Assembly: GCA_950295325.1 (NCBI GenBank)
Contig: OX485808.1
Location: 42,371,180 to 42,428,526 of the forward strand
Direction of reading: 5' to 3'
From: Polytrichum commune
Lineage: Eukaryota > Streptophyta > Polytrichopsida > Polytrichales > Polytrichaceae
DNA: 57,347 nt
This document shows, piece by piece, positions 47,166-57,347 of the stretch (within the stretch, counting starts at the first letter, position 1; every line of letters begins with the position of its first letter). The translations under genes and the position numbers were made by a program. The notes under the pieces were generated by a model. It did no database searches and was not told the origin of the DNA. It saw nothing but the letters and a program-made list of their open reading frames with translations.

Positions 47166-47914
47166 TTATCGCTCATGCGACTCCAGTCTCCCCCAATTCA
47201 TAGCCATGAAATCAACCACAAGAGGAGTTTAACATAGGAGGAAAAATGGTTGTATTTTGGGTTCTTTTGCAATTGATTTTTCAATTTGTGCCCCAAAAAA
47301 GAAGAAGAAAAAAATCAATTGCAACGGCTCCTTGCTTCCCCGATTTCTGAGTTTTTGCTAATTTCAGAACATAAGTATTAGGCTGATCACAATTTTTGTG
47401 AGCAGAAGTTCCAAACCAAAACAACATTAAAAAAATGAGAATCGTTACAAGCATATGAGTCTTGGGTGATTGATGTACATCACTAGAGAACGAGTCCATG
47501 TCATTGGAACATCCCTAAATCTACCAGACTGGATAGATTTGCATATTTCTTCTAATGATGTAGGACCATTGTCGACATGACGTTATTCAACTGCGTGGTT
47601 GCGTTCCATTATGTATTTAGCATCTAACATGGGCCTCCACTATCTTACCTTCATGGGAAGAACCTTATGCATGTATGAATACTAAATACTAAATAATGAG
47701 TTCAAGTAAGATACAAAGTACATTGTCCATGGTATTTAGTATCACATGCGTAATAATGTCACTCACCCTATTTTGAGGCCTATCCTAGGTTACACTAAAT
47801 GATCCACGACTTCACCATTAGTGTCACCTCATGACACTCAATGTTCAAGTGCGCTCACTAATATCTCAGCATGGGTATGTTCAAATATGCCTATCTTACA
47901 CAAGGGTCTACAAG
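47166..47914. other. Intergenic, nothing identified
   Basis: No gene supported. The reverse-strand 72-codon frame at 47281-47499 has a hydrophobic stretch but no neighbouring coding context. Confidence 0.4.
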
Positions 47915-48262
47915 TTGACTAAAAGTGTATACAAACGACACTTGGCTTTAGTATGTTCAAGAATATATCCTCCTCTCACATACTAAAATATAAACACATG
48001 ACACCAACCATTAGTACGCTCAATAATACCTTCCCCTTGCATACTACAACGCAAAACTCTCCTCTCAAAGTATCCCAACGTGCTGCACTAAATGTCAAAA
48101 TGGAAATGACTCTTTTCACTTGAGAAAGTCACTTATGTTAACGAAGACTATCATATCGGCAACTAGTGAGCAAACATGGCACTATGAGACCTCTAGGCAT
48201 GTAGTTTGAAGCCCTTCGCCAAAAAATAGTGTACGTGACACTAAAATACCGTAAACGATGTA
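47915..48262 (+). repeat. Dispersed repeat family C, copy 2
   Basis: Direct relative of 1335-1670 and reverse relative of 56812-57120. The right border near ACCGTAAACGATGTAG matches the border of the 56.8-kb copy (AGAAACGATGTAG on the reverse strand). It is followed by a (TAG)n tract at about 48260-48275. Confidence 0.7.
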
Positions 48263-48275
48263 GTAGTAGTAGTAC

Positions 48276-48777
48276 TACATACACTCAAGTGGAAATTTGT
48301 AGTTTGTTCTTTGACCATATTATTATTATCATCGTCGGTCCGGGAGTCCTAGTACTATGAATTCAGGTGGCGGGTATGGGGTTGCTCAGATAAAGAACGC
48401 GTCCGAATTTCAAACGTCATATTTGTACCCTAAAACCAGACCGAAGTGGTTTTTAGTGCAGCCTTTCAAACATGCCACTCTAACTTATAGGAAGCTAAAA
48501 ATAAATAAACAACTAGGTGGGAAAAAGAAACCCGGAATTTTACTTCTTTTTTTTTTTTAAAATGGAAAATGTTTCAAGTGATGAGTCAGTCTGGGTTCAC
48601 ATGGCGCCTGAAAAATATTGTACCATTGAGATATGACAACACCTCTTGGGCCGGATTAGGTTAACAGATCTACTATGAGGCAAACTAAGATCACCATCGT
48701 ACCTTTTATTTTTTTAGTGGGAGTACACTAAATATTGTATTTAGTTTAGTTAGTACACTATTTGTCTTGCTCGATGC
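48276..48777. other. Intergenic with a family-E fragment
   Basis: No gene. CACTAAATATTGTATTTAGT near 48727 is a stray family-E terminus. Confidence 0.45.
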
Positions 48778-48780
48778 TTA

Positions 48781-49291
48781 GGGCCGGTTCACACACACGA
48801 GACGGAGAGACCGTGAGACCGTGACCATTGCACTTCAAGCACTCTCATTGGTATAAAAGGCGGAGCCGGTCCAAGTTCGCTTCACACCACGCTTGAGGGA
48901 CCAATGGAGTATGTGAATGCACGATGGATTGTAAAGTCTATGTGGATTCCTACATGGCATCGAATGGATCATGTTTCATGGTTACTTGGACTATTTTCAA
49001 AAACCACCTCTTGGAGCTAGGCTTAACACAAAACTGGGAGACCATGGCACTCTGAATGCTCACAACCGTTGATTTATTCTATTTTATCATGTGTGAGGAC
49101 CTCGCATGAATAAAGATTCATTGAAATAGCATTTAGTTGAGGGTTCGGTCACATATGGCTTCACACTACACTTGAGGGTCCATGACCACACTACATGATT
49201 TTGGAGGTGTGTTGGGAAGGCCTTTGGACGCTTTCTTTTGGGCTTTCACAATTTCATGGTCACGGCTCTTGGCTTGTGTGTGAAGTGGCCC
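48781..49291 (-). mobile_element. PIF/Harbinger-like MITE, TTA duplication
   Basis: A 511-bp element between TTA 48778-48780 and TTA 49292-49294. Left end GGGCCGGTTCACACACACGA, right end reversed GGGCCACTTCACACACAAGC. Same orientation as, and closely related to, 44253-44754. Its right TTA is shared with the next element. Confidence 0.92.
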
Positions 49292-49294
49292 TTA

Positions 49295-49891
49295 GGACCA
49301 CTTCACACGGGTACCCAAGTCCCAAGTCCCAAGTCCCGATTCACTTGAGGTCAATCCACGCAATTAATCTCGACTGTTGAGAGCATGGTAAGTTGTGACT
49401 TACCACTTCACACGTAGGGGCCGTGAGTCCAAAGTCCCAACTATGACATGGATGCCTACATGGCAACACATGTTGGAGGTGAGGCTTGGGACTTGTGCTA
49501 AGAGCTGGGTCGAGCAAAAAGCCATAACATTCTTTAGCTGAGTTTGTACATTGGGTGAGGTCATGGATAAGCTAGATTTTATTTAAAATTATACTTTGTT
49601 TATTCTCCCAACATAGCATTGCACTAGTAGATATAGGTTGGAAAACTTCGGTGAAGTAGTGGATTGATCTTATCATAATGGAATGGCTGATAGCAGTTGA
49701 ATAATGTTGTTGCTAGACCCAACTCTCAACACAAATCCCGTGAATATTTTTGCATAAAATAATTAAGATTCGACTTTAATGATAATTAACCATATTTTAA
49801 TGATTTCTTGAGGGTCAAAAGGTTGAGACTCTGCCTCCTTATTGCGACTTGCTAACATGAACAAGACTTGGGACCCCATGTGAACTGGACC
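49295..49891 (+). mobile_element. Second Harbinger-like MITE abutting the first
   Basis: A 597-bp element between TTA 49292-49294 and TTA 49892-49894. Left end GGACCACTTCACACGGGTAC, right end reversed GGTCCAGTTCACATGGGGTC. CCCAAGTC is repeated near the left end. The interior differs from the GGGCCACTTCACACACGAG family, so it is a distinct subfamily. Confidence 0.85.
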
Positions 49892-49894
49892 TTA

Positions 49895-51345
49895 ATGTAC
49901 ACCGCCCTTGTAGTGCCACCAACACTAAATAATTATCTAAATTAATCTTAAATATCTAAATATTTTTTCTTCATTAAAATTTTGGTTTTCTATGAAAATG
50001 GATAGTTCAATCGAAGCCGCCATGGGTAGGTCAGGTATGTGGAGAAATTGTGTTCCTCATGAGATTCCTTGTCAATGGCGATGGTCCCATTCCAATATGA
50101 AAAGATAATTGTTCACAAGATATTTTTTAAAGTCAAGAATGAACTAACTTTTCCCTTTGATGATACATACTATGTAAAGAAATCTATGATTATGCGAACT
50201 GAAAGTTGTCAATTTCCTATGGACTCTTTCACTTACCTCAAAGTGTTTCTTTATTCTTAATGTAATCTTGACAATTTGGACTATATATTTATCACATGGG
50301 TGGGACACTTTATAGGACTTTTGTGCACCACATCTAGCGGAGGGGTAATTGTTTGGGGGTTATTTACTTCCAAGGCATGAAATGAAGGTTCTTCATAATT
50401 ACTTAATTATCTACTTTTTTTCTTCTTCTTTTTCTTTTTGCAACCTACCATTATTTATATTTCCCATGCCTTATTATAGTTTATAAGACTTTTAAGTAAT
50501 AAAAAATATTCTATGTCCATACATACAAATTGGAGACGTATCATTTGTCTCTAGTGTATACATCTAAATGGGCTACTAATTGTATTGAAGTAATGGTCAA
50601 TGTACAAAAGGGGCCCCTAAGGTTTAGAGGGAAAACTTGAGAATAAACGTGTTAGTTTCGTCCAAGTCACATTTTCATCCATTGGTGTCATATGATCATA
50701 GTCCTTGATGACTGTCATGTATATTCTTGTTAGGGTATGCATGTGGGGTTCTAAGATTTCACAAACTAGAGGCCCTTGGAGCACTCATGGGCTTCCTTGA
50801 CTTTTGCTCTCTAGATTGCGCTTAAGTTACTATGCTCTTGTCTATGTTTGTTTGATACAATCACTAAGTTACATGCTATGAATGAAAACCAATGTTCAAT
50901 GACTTTCTCATTGGAATGTGAAAGTGAGTTTTATGTGTGATAGAGGCCTATTTAATTCATGATTTTTTTTATTATGTATATATGGTAGAGGCATTTATCA
51001 CATTAAATTGAAAAGCCTAGTATAAATACACAAGTCCATTTTCTAGCATGTCGTTACTATATACATTCGTTTTTTCTCTATAAACTTCTTGTATACAAGG
51101 GGTTTAATTTCACAGTGACCCACACATGTCATTTCGGTTTCCAAAGAGCTAGTCACCACCGGGTGGACCACACTATTTCTCACATCATCCTAAATAAGCA
51201 TTAAACTACGTCATCCTAAACAACTTAAAATACAAATATCTTGTTGAAAGCATTATAACATCATTTTGACATTCATTTTACTCTCACTTTGGTTTAGCTA
51301 ATCCTCACCAACTTATTCTCTTAACTAGACAACGTGGGTGGACAA
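49895..51345. other. Intergenic, nothing identified
   Basis: No gene. AT-rich, with a T/C-rich tract near 50415-50440. Confidence 0.45.
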
Positions 51346-51347
51346 TA

Positions 51348-51646
51348 CATTAAATAGCATATTTAGTGTTTGGTACACTAAATACGAACGCATACACTAA
51401 ATTTCAATAACCCTATGAAAGTAAGTAACATTAAATGTAAACTCAAACACTAAATATCATCTATGGTAATATGTGGAATTTACATGTTTGAATTTAGTGT
51501 TAATAAAGATATGGAAAAAAAGAAAAAAAGAAAAATGACAGTAGAGAAGATAGCGACACATTTAAATCTAACACTGGTTATCAAGGAATTTAAAATTAGT
51601 GTTGAGCAGGGTAACAACACTAATTATAATCAAACACTAAATAATG
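51348..51646 (+). mobile_element. MITE family E copy 3
   Basis: A 299-bp element between TA 51346-51347 and TA 51647-51648. Left end CATTAAATAGCATATTTAGT, right end ...CAAACACTAAATAATG. The right segment (AGTGTTGAGCAGGGTAACAA) matches in reverse the fragment at 21659-21735. Confidence 0.7.
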
Positions 51647-51648
51647 TA

Positions 51649-52724
51649 GTTGTTGTTAAGTTACTACTGCGTTGTTACTGAAGCTTTTTACCCCCATCTC
51701 CCATGCCAGGTAAATTCTGGTCAACTACGGCCCATTTGGACTACTACATTTACTGTGAGGTACGAAAACTCTGAGCAGTTTTGGAATTCAATAACCGGGC
51801 CCTTTGTTCCCGTAAAAACGTACTCGTAAATTCCATCCATACCTGTACACAGTTCAGTTGTTACTATAAGTTGTGATAAAGGTAAAAGAAAATTACCCCG
51901 AGTTTGTTGAAGTCCATCCGTTGGACTAGGTAACTTTTGAGGTAACGAAACCTTCTAGTAGATGAATATGCCCAATTCATCCCTCATTCTCCGTTAAAAA
52001 CTTACCTATAAATTCCGAGCGAGAGTGAAGGGGGGGGGGGTAATTTATCTCTCATCCATCCAACATAAAAAAACAAATTTGGTCTTTCATAGGTTTGTGG
52101 TTAATTCATTTGAAATGACTTCTACTGGATTAATTCGGGGTCTTGATAGAAGTTCATTCTAGTGTCAAATCCACTGAAAACCACAACCTCTAGAATATTA
52201 CATTGTTTCAAGGCTTAATTGTTGGATGGATGAGAGGTACGCTCGTATGCGATAATTTTCCCCTCTCCCATAAATTCCATCCAACTAAGTTCCTATAGTG
52301 GAGTAGCCGCCTTCCCTCATGAACGCATGGCACCAAATATCTACCTAAGTGATACTTAATTTGGTTTAACTGTAAAGGCCGAAGTGAAATCGTCCCAAAA
52401 CCGTCTACAACAATGTGGTCCTATCTAGAAGCTCATGGAAGCAAATCGGCACCTCTTACGGTAGATCTAACCATACGGATGGAGGGTTTGTAGAGTTCAG
52501 ATTGTTCACAAAATAGATTGTCAACCATCCATGTGTCCAAAACCAAAAGACTATTACATAAACATGTGTGCAAGGATTGTTGGGCAGCGGCGACTGCCCG
52601 GACACAAACCTCCAACTTAATCAATCTACCTAGAGAGTTTGAGGCTACACTAAATATCGCATTTAGCATTCCTCGATGCTATATCTAGTTACTGCATATT
52701 TCATATATTTTCTTACCAAAGAAG
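51649..52724. other. Intergenic, nothing identified
   Basis: No gene. A G-run near 52030 and a stray family-E terminus (CACTAAATATCGCATTTAG) near 52649. Confidence 0.45.
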
Positions 52725-54345
52725 GTCAAATTGATTGTTGGACATTATAGAACATTAACAGCTTTACTTTGCAAAAAAAATTACATCAATAGTAAAAAGA
52801 AGGAGAATATAGCACTATGTAAGGTAGAATTACCATAACCCGTTAACCACCCTCTAGCCGTGCACCAGACCGCCATCATAATGGTGAAGTGCCATTTCTA
52901 AAACCGATCATGGCTCGGCGGCAACTTCAATGTGTGCACACTTACTGTAGCCAACAGGAGCCAAGTGTTAATGCACTCATGAGGTAACCGATTGAGGCGA
53001 TGTTCTGCATGAAAATGCGGATTACCGTGTTCGGTGTAGGGAGAATCTAATGAACGAGTAGGGGTCTGGGCACCTCTCCACTTTGAAAAATTATAACATT
53101 TTTTGTATAGGGCCGAAAAATATGAAACAACTTGCATTCTTCACGAATCCTTCTCGTCTATCGTGGGAAATTATCTCACAATTGTCAGACCAGATCTTCA
53201 ATGCGAATCACCTTATTTTCACGGCTTATTGTATTTCTGCCTTAGCAGTAAAAACAGGCGTGTGTTATAGTACCGATTCCGTGGTCCCATTGGGGAGCCG
53301 CTGACAAGTGTGTGTGTGTGTGTGTGTGTGTTTTTATAATGGTATATATATCGGGTCATCAATCTATCTTTCAATTCGGCAACAGAAAAACATAAAGGAC
53401 CTCCCCAGTCTCACCTCTCCGGGCCTTTGAGCTCCATTACTCCAAGTGTCCTCTTTTGCTCTTACGTGGAGGATGTATCTGTGTTCCCGGGGTTCAACGA
53501 TTCCAATTTTCGTACCCTCATTAATGCCACCGATTGTTACCCCAATTAGTGTGTGCTACTACTTGGAGTTACGGAGTGCGATAATTGGTAACATCTCACT
53601 ATGGAGTTCAATTTTCACCGACGGAAGTTCCATCGGTTGTTTGGACATTATAGAACGTAAATGGCTTTTTGCTTGGTAAAATGAATGACGTTTTCGTTAC
53701 TGAGAGAGATGTAGAGCATTGGGTAACTTTTCGAATAGTAACATGCATTGATTGGGATGATCGATGTAGTTGGCCACAACAACATTTTGACGTGGCGGCC
53801 TACTACACTGGTTCTCTTGGTTGGGGTGAGGGCTGGCTAATGGTGCGTGAAGGAAACTTGATTAGTGAAGGTGATACTAAATGTCTTCATGCGATGAAAG
53901 TAGTGCCGCTAGAAGATCTAGGGTTTCGGGAGGCCCAAAGTGTTTTTGCTATTGTTTTTGCCAGGTTTTGATGGAGAGTAATGCCACCGTACCATTTTAC
54001 AACGCCTGAAGTTGTTGTTGTTGTTGTTGTTGTTTTCTACTGCACCGTCGAGAATGGTTATTAGAGTTGTGACCTTGAGCTTCAAAGCAACTTAGAACAC
54101 GCACTGGTTTTCTTGAAATGTATGGTAAATGAGCATGTATCCTTGAATTTAGTACCGCTCAGTAAAAATATTGGCCCACGCCAAAAGTACTGGCACTATT
54201 CATCCTAGCACTCAACAAAGGTCGAATTGGTTGTTTGGACATTATAGAAAATTAACATCTTTACTTGGTAAAAAAATACATCCACAGTAAAAATATTAAG
54301 CATTGTGTATCTTCGAATAGTAAGTGAAACTAAATATCATGTTTA
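52725..54345 (+). repeat. Three dispersed copies of a GTTTGGACATTATAGAA repeat
   Basis: Blocks around 52733, 53637 and 54230 share TTG(T)TTGGACATTATAGAA, ATTAACA / GTAAATGG, GCTTT, CTTGGTAAAA and then TTCGAATAGTAA or similar. Spacing is about 900 and 590 bases. The intervening sequence contains open frames at 53446-53679 and 53669-53971 with no recognisable family. A (TG)n tract at about 53308-53331 and a (GTT)n tract at 54011-54034 lie within. It may be one decayed composite element. Confidence 0.55.
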
Positions 54346-54500
54346 ATGTATTCATTGACAAGCAAGTGCTTACTTAGATTAATTTTTGTTTAAATCACTC
54401 TACAAGCATCTTAGAGCACTCACTCAATTCCTTGAACTCTATGGTAAAATGACCATGTATTCATGGATTTAGTGTCACTCCATAGAAATTTCAACCCTCG
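54090..54500 (+). repeat. Two-unit duplication, about 310 bp period
   Basis: CTTAGAACACGCACT / CTTAGAGCACTCACT, CTTGAA(A/C)T(G/C)TATGGTAAA, GACCATGTAT / GAGCATGTAT and GGATTTAGT / GAATTTAGT recur at about 54090-54175 and 54409-54490. Confidence 0.6.
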
Positions 54501-55368
54501 CTAATTTTAAGTCTTGGCAAAACAACGTGCTTTGGAAATAAACACCACACGTACTAATTGGAATAACCCAATATATGAATCAATTGAGTTTGAAAAAATA
54601 ACTAGTTGAAGTTCAAGACTTTGCAAAAAATTACCCATCGTTTTAGAAGAATCTATAGAAAAACCGAGAGATCCCAACACGTAACCGGTTGGACTTGGAA
54701 ACACTAGGATTTCAACGAATCATGCCCAAAAAAATCCTGGACACAAGAGTGTCAAATCGAGATTAGAAACACTTTTGAACCTCCGGACTACTGCAGACGA
54801 CTTATGAGCTTTTTGAGGTGAGATGCAAACAATCGTGGCTGCATTGAATGAGAGAGGGAGGCATGTATACTGCGCTTGTATACAATCAATAATAAATCAA
54901 CCATGCATCCCGGCCAGTCTCGCCTTGTTGATCAGGAGCAGGGAAGTAGTACTTGTCGGTCCTGTTTTCAATGAGATTTAAATTGAATTGCCCAAAGTTC
55001 ATCCCTCTCGATCGATTGCCATTGCGCAGAGGCGCCGTGTTTCTCTTCCGTTTTCTTGCAGCAGCGGTGTAAACTTAACTTAGTGTGTGCAGGAGGGAAG
55101 GTGACTTGGCATTCCTTGTTGTCATAGATTTGCGTGTCTTTAGTTTGGCCATGGTGGTAATTATAGTTGGCTATGGTGGCCATGGCCATGCGGACCTTTC
55201 AGGATGCTGCCATCTTCAAGGCTTCCAGCTGCCATCCCTGCCAGTGTCCGGGGAAGATTTTTTGGGCATTGATTGGTCGAGATCCTGGTGTTTCCAAGTC
55301 CAACCCCGTTACATGTTGACATCCATGGGTTTTCCTTCATTAATTTGAGGTACACTCTAAACTTTGTA
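54501..55368. other. Intergenic, no supported gene
   Basis: GC content rises between 54.9 and 55.3 kb. An 87-codon open frame at 55085-55348 has no recognised family. I see no exon series. Confidence 0.4.
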
Positions 55369-56064
55369 TTATCACGCTCTTGGCAACCAGAGTGCGCGTG
55401 ATATTGAGGAGGTCATGCAGTGCTGACATGGATGCGTGACATTAGAGGATAAGTGTATCATGTGATGTTATGGAATAACGCAAAGTCGACATGATTGCCA
55501 TGATGATAATAATGGCAATGATTAGAATGTGATGCGTGCAAGCGTATGGTTTGAATTCTTTGGTGGATTATTTAGATGTCAAAGCTCGTGATATGTGGGA
55601 GGGAAACATGACAAGGAGGAGGGAGATATGCACTAAGCACATCCGTTCCCTAGGGTTTCAGGATATTAGAGAGGGAATGGCATTATAGAGGGTCACATTA
55701 CGGAGGTTAGGGTGTGCACCCTAACCTCCGTAATATCAACCTCCTTATTGTCACTCCTTTCTCTTAAATCCCCAAACCCTAGGGAACGGATGTGCTCAGT
55801 TTAAATCTCCCTCCTCCTTGTCATGTTTCCCTCCCACATATCACGAGCTTTGACATCTAAATAATCCACCAAAGAATTCAAACCATACGCTTGCACGCAT
55901 CACATTCTCATCATTGCCATTATTGTCATCATGGCAGTCATGTCGACTTTGCATTATTCCATAACATCACATGATACACTTATCCTCTAATATCACGCAT
56001 CCATGTCAACACTGCATGACCTCCTCAATATCACGTGCACTCTCGTTGCCACAGGCACGATGAC
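55369..56064. mobile_element. Long foldback element, two arms of about 347 bp
   Basis: The left arm (55369-55714) and right arm (55717-56064) are near-complete reverse complements. The centre ATTACGGAGGTTAGGGTG-TG-CACCCTAACCTCCGTAAT is perfect. Perfect or near-perfect blocks continue through CATCCGTTCCCTAGGGTTT, ACATGACAAGGAGGAGGGAG, CTCGTGATATGTGGGAGGG, GAATTCTTTGGTGGATTATT and CGTGATATTGAGGAGGTCAT. A less matched patch lies near 55660-55690. No transposase. Target duplication not identified. Confidence 0.92.
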
Positions 56065-56506
56065 ATTAGGGAGGCCGGCATCAGTCTATCTATCTACCTA
56101 CCCACCCACCCACCCACCCATCTTCTCTAAACTCCTCTAACGCGATGCGTAACTTTCCAAACGCCTCGAGCTTCAACCAGTTCATCTGCAACTGCATTCC
56201 ACCGTGGTCGGTTCGATCCGGTTCGATCCGATGCTCCCCTGCTCGCTCACCGTCGATCCCAGCACTGCTTCTGGCGCCCTTACCTTATTATTAGGTGAGG
56301 AGTAGGTGGTACGGGCATGCAGCGGCTACAAGTGAGCCTGTGAGCCTCTGGGTGCGAGTCCCCACTGTGCAGGCAGTGGCCTGCAGGGGGCATCAATAAT
56401 GTTGTTGCAGCAAAGTGCAGCCCTGCAGTGATGAGAGAGCAAGAGCGAAAGAGAGCAAAAGAGAGTGAAAGAGAGTGAAAGAGAGCAAGAGAGAGAGGGA
56501 AGAGTC
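56065..56506. other. GC-richer intergenic with simple repeats
   Basis: (CTAT)/(CCAC)n at about 56086-56121, a direct repeat GGTTCGATCC at 56209 and 56219, and a GAGAGA-rich purine tract at about 56427-56500. It may be the promoter or UTR of an unidentified transcript, but there is no direct proof. Confidence 0.5.
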
Positions 56507-56568
56507 ATGGGGACGAGGAGTCAGTTGCTCAGCCCAGCCGGACACCAGCAGTCATTGACAACAACACT

Positions 56569-56599
<31 letters not shown>

Positions 56600-56656
56600 G
56601 TCACTAGAAATCAAACCAGGCTCGGGTTTATTACAGCCGAGCATCGTCATATATAA
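56507..56656 (+). other. Short poly-Gln open frame, possible first exon
   Basis: An ATG at 56507 opens a 49-codon frame with about ten consecutive Gln codons (CAG)n at 56572-56599, then a stop. It is preceded by a purine-rich, GC-richer stretch. Nothing identifies a family. It may be only a microsatellite within non-coding DNA. Confidence 0.2.
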
Positions 56657-56811
56657 TACGATTGATTGAAGTGCACCTGACTCGTCCTCTGGTACTACAG
56701 CGTTGATTTGAATATATATGTTCTTGAAGCATTTTGGAAGGGCGTTAAGTTAGCCAGGGCGTTCAGCAGCAGCAGCTGCTGATTTGAGTTCAAATCACTC
56801 ACCAACAATGA

Positions 56812-57120
56812 ACTCCGCTACATCGTTTCTGGTGATTAGTGTCACAGACACTGTTTGCGAGGTGTCACGCCCGCTAATTGTCAGTATGATTCCATTCGTC
56901 GACATAAGTAGCTTCCTTAAGTGAGAAAATTATGTACATGATGATGTTTGGAGTAGGCGCATTGGGATACGTTAGATGATAGTTTTGTGTTTTAGTGTGC
57001 AAGGGGGAGGTAATTTTGAGCCGTACTAATGGTAAGTGTCAAGTGGTTACATTTTAGTGTGCAAGAGGCAGATATTCTTGAGCATGCTAATGTCGAGTGT
57101 CATTTGTGAACAACACGCTG
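56812..57120 (-). repeat. Dispersed repeat family C, copy 3
   Basis: Reverse-strand relative of 47915-48262: TGCTCAAGAATAT, CTCTTGCACACTAAAATGTAA, TTAGTACGGCTCAA, CCCCTTGCA, AGTATCCCAA / CGTATCCCAA, CTTATGT(C/T)(G/A)ACGAA, GTGACACTAA and ACGATGTAG. Confidence 0.65.
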
Positions 57121-57347
57121 AAAAATGGACTCATGTATTTATACCAAGTTTTTCGATTCAATGTGATAAATGTCTCCACTACATACACAAACTTTTAATC
57201 AATAAATTAGATATGCCTTTATTACTTATAAAGTTCTTTTTTATTTTTTGATGAGAGAGTCATTGAACATTATTTCATTCATAGCATGTAACTTAATGGT
57301 TGCATCAAATGCAAACCCTAACAAGAATGGACATGTTAGTTGTCAAA
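57121..57347. other. Window end, nothing identified
   Basis: AT-rich sequence with no gene. Confidence 0.4.

Noticed and set aside
53446-53971. Overlapping open frames of 77 and 100 codons
   Set aside because: They lie among copies of a dispersed repeat; no recognised family and the two frames are not joined by a clear intron.
55085-55348. 87-codon open frame in GC-richer DNA
   Set aside because: Low-complexity Gly/His/Val stretch and no family; no convincing splice partners.
56330-56385. tRNA-like B-box sequence (GGGTGCGAGTCCCC)
   Set aside because: No matching A box or cloverleaf arms at proper spacing.

Overview
The window reads as nuclear DNA of a land plant. It is AT-rich and gene-poor, with introns bounded by GT/AG. 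Its three recognisable genes are all plus-strand: a SET-domain protein related to Rubisco large-subunit methyltransferase, a plant-type ankyrin/Raf-like kinase, and a chloroplast outer-envelope pore protein. I cannot name the species. The gene spacing and the many non-autonomous transposons would fit many plants.

Layout. (1) About 1.9-13.8 kb holds a 20-exon gene whose splice phases all agree, giving one 948-codon reading frame. The protein appears to carry two successive SET plus Rubisco-LSMT-substrate-binding modules, and the second SET has lost its usual catalytic motifs. Introns 4, 8, 12 and 18 hold MITE copies. (2) About 15.2-18.6 kb holds an uninterrupted VIK/ILK-type ankyrin-kinase frame. 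It sits between two different degenerate tandem-repeat arrays, with about five units upstream and three downstream. (3) About 18.6-26.0 kb is non-coding and full of inverted-repeat elements, including a 1.1-kb PIF/Harbinger-like element. (4) About 26.1-29.0 kb holds a five-exon OEP21 gene (168 aa). (5) About 29-57 kb has no gene I can support. It is a mosaic of MITEs, diverged dispersed repeats, microsatellites and a 0.7-kb near-complete foldback hairpin at 55.37-56.06 kb.

How the genes relate. There is no operon-like logic. OEP21 acts in the plastid envelope, the SET protein belongs to a family that includes plastid protein methyltransferases, and the kinase belongs to a signalling family. 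Their proximity looks incidental. The transposable elements dominate the architecture. One GGGCC-ended, TAA/TTA-flanked family has at least seven members or relatives here. A second family has CACTAAATAT ends beside TA. A third, about 0.3 kb long, sits in introns of two different genes.

Limits. Exon models come from reading splice sites and protein family patterns by eye. There is no transcript evidence and no search was run. UTRs, promoters and polyadenylation sites are not resolved.
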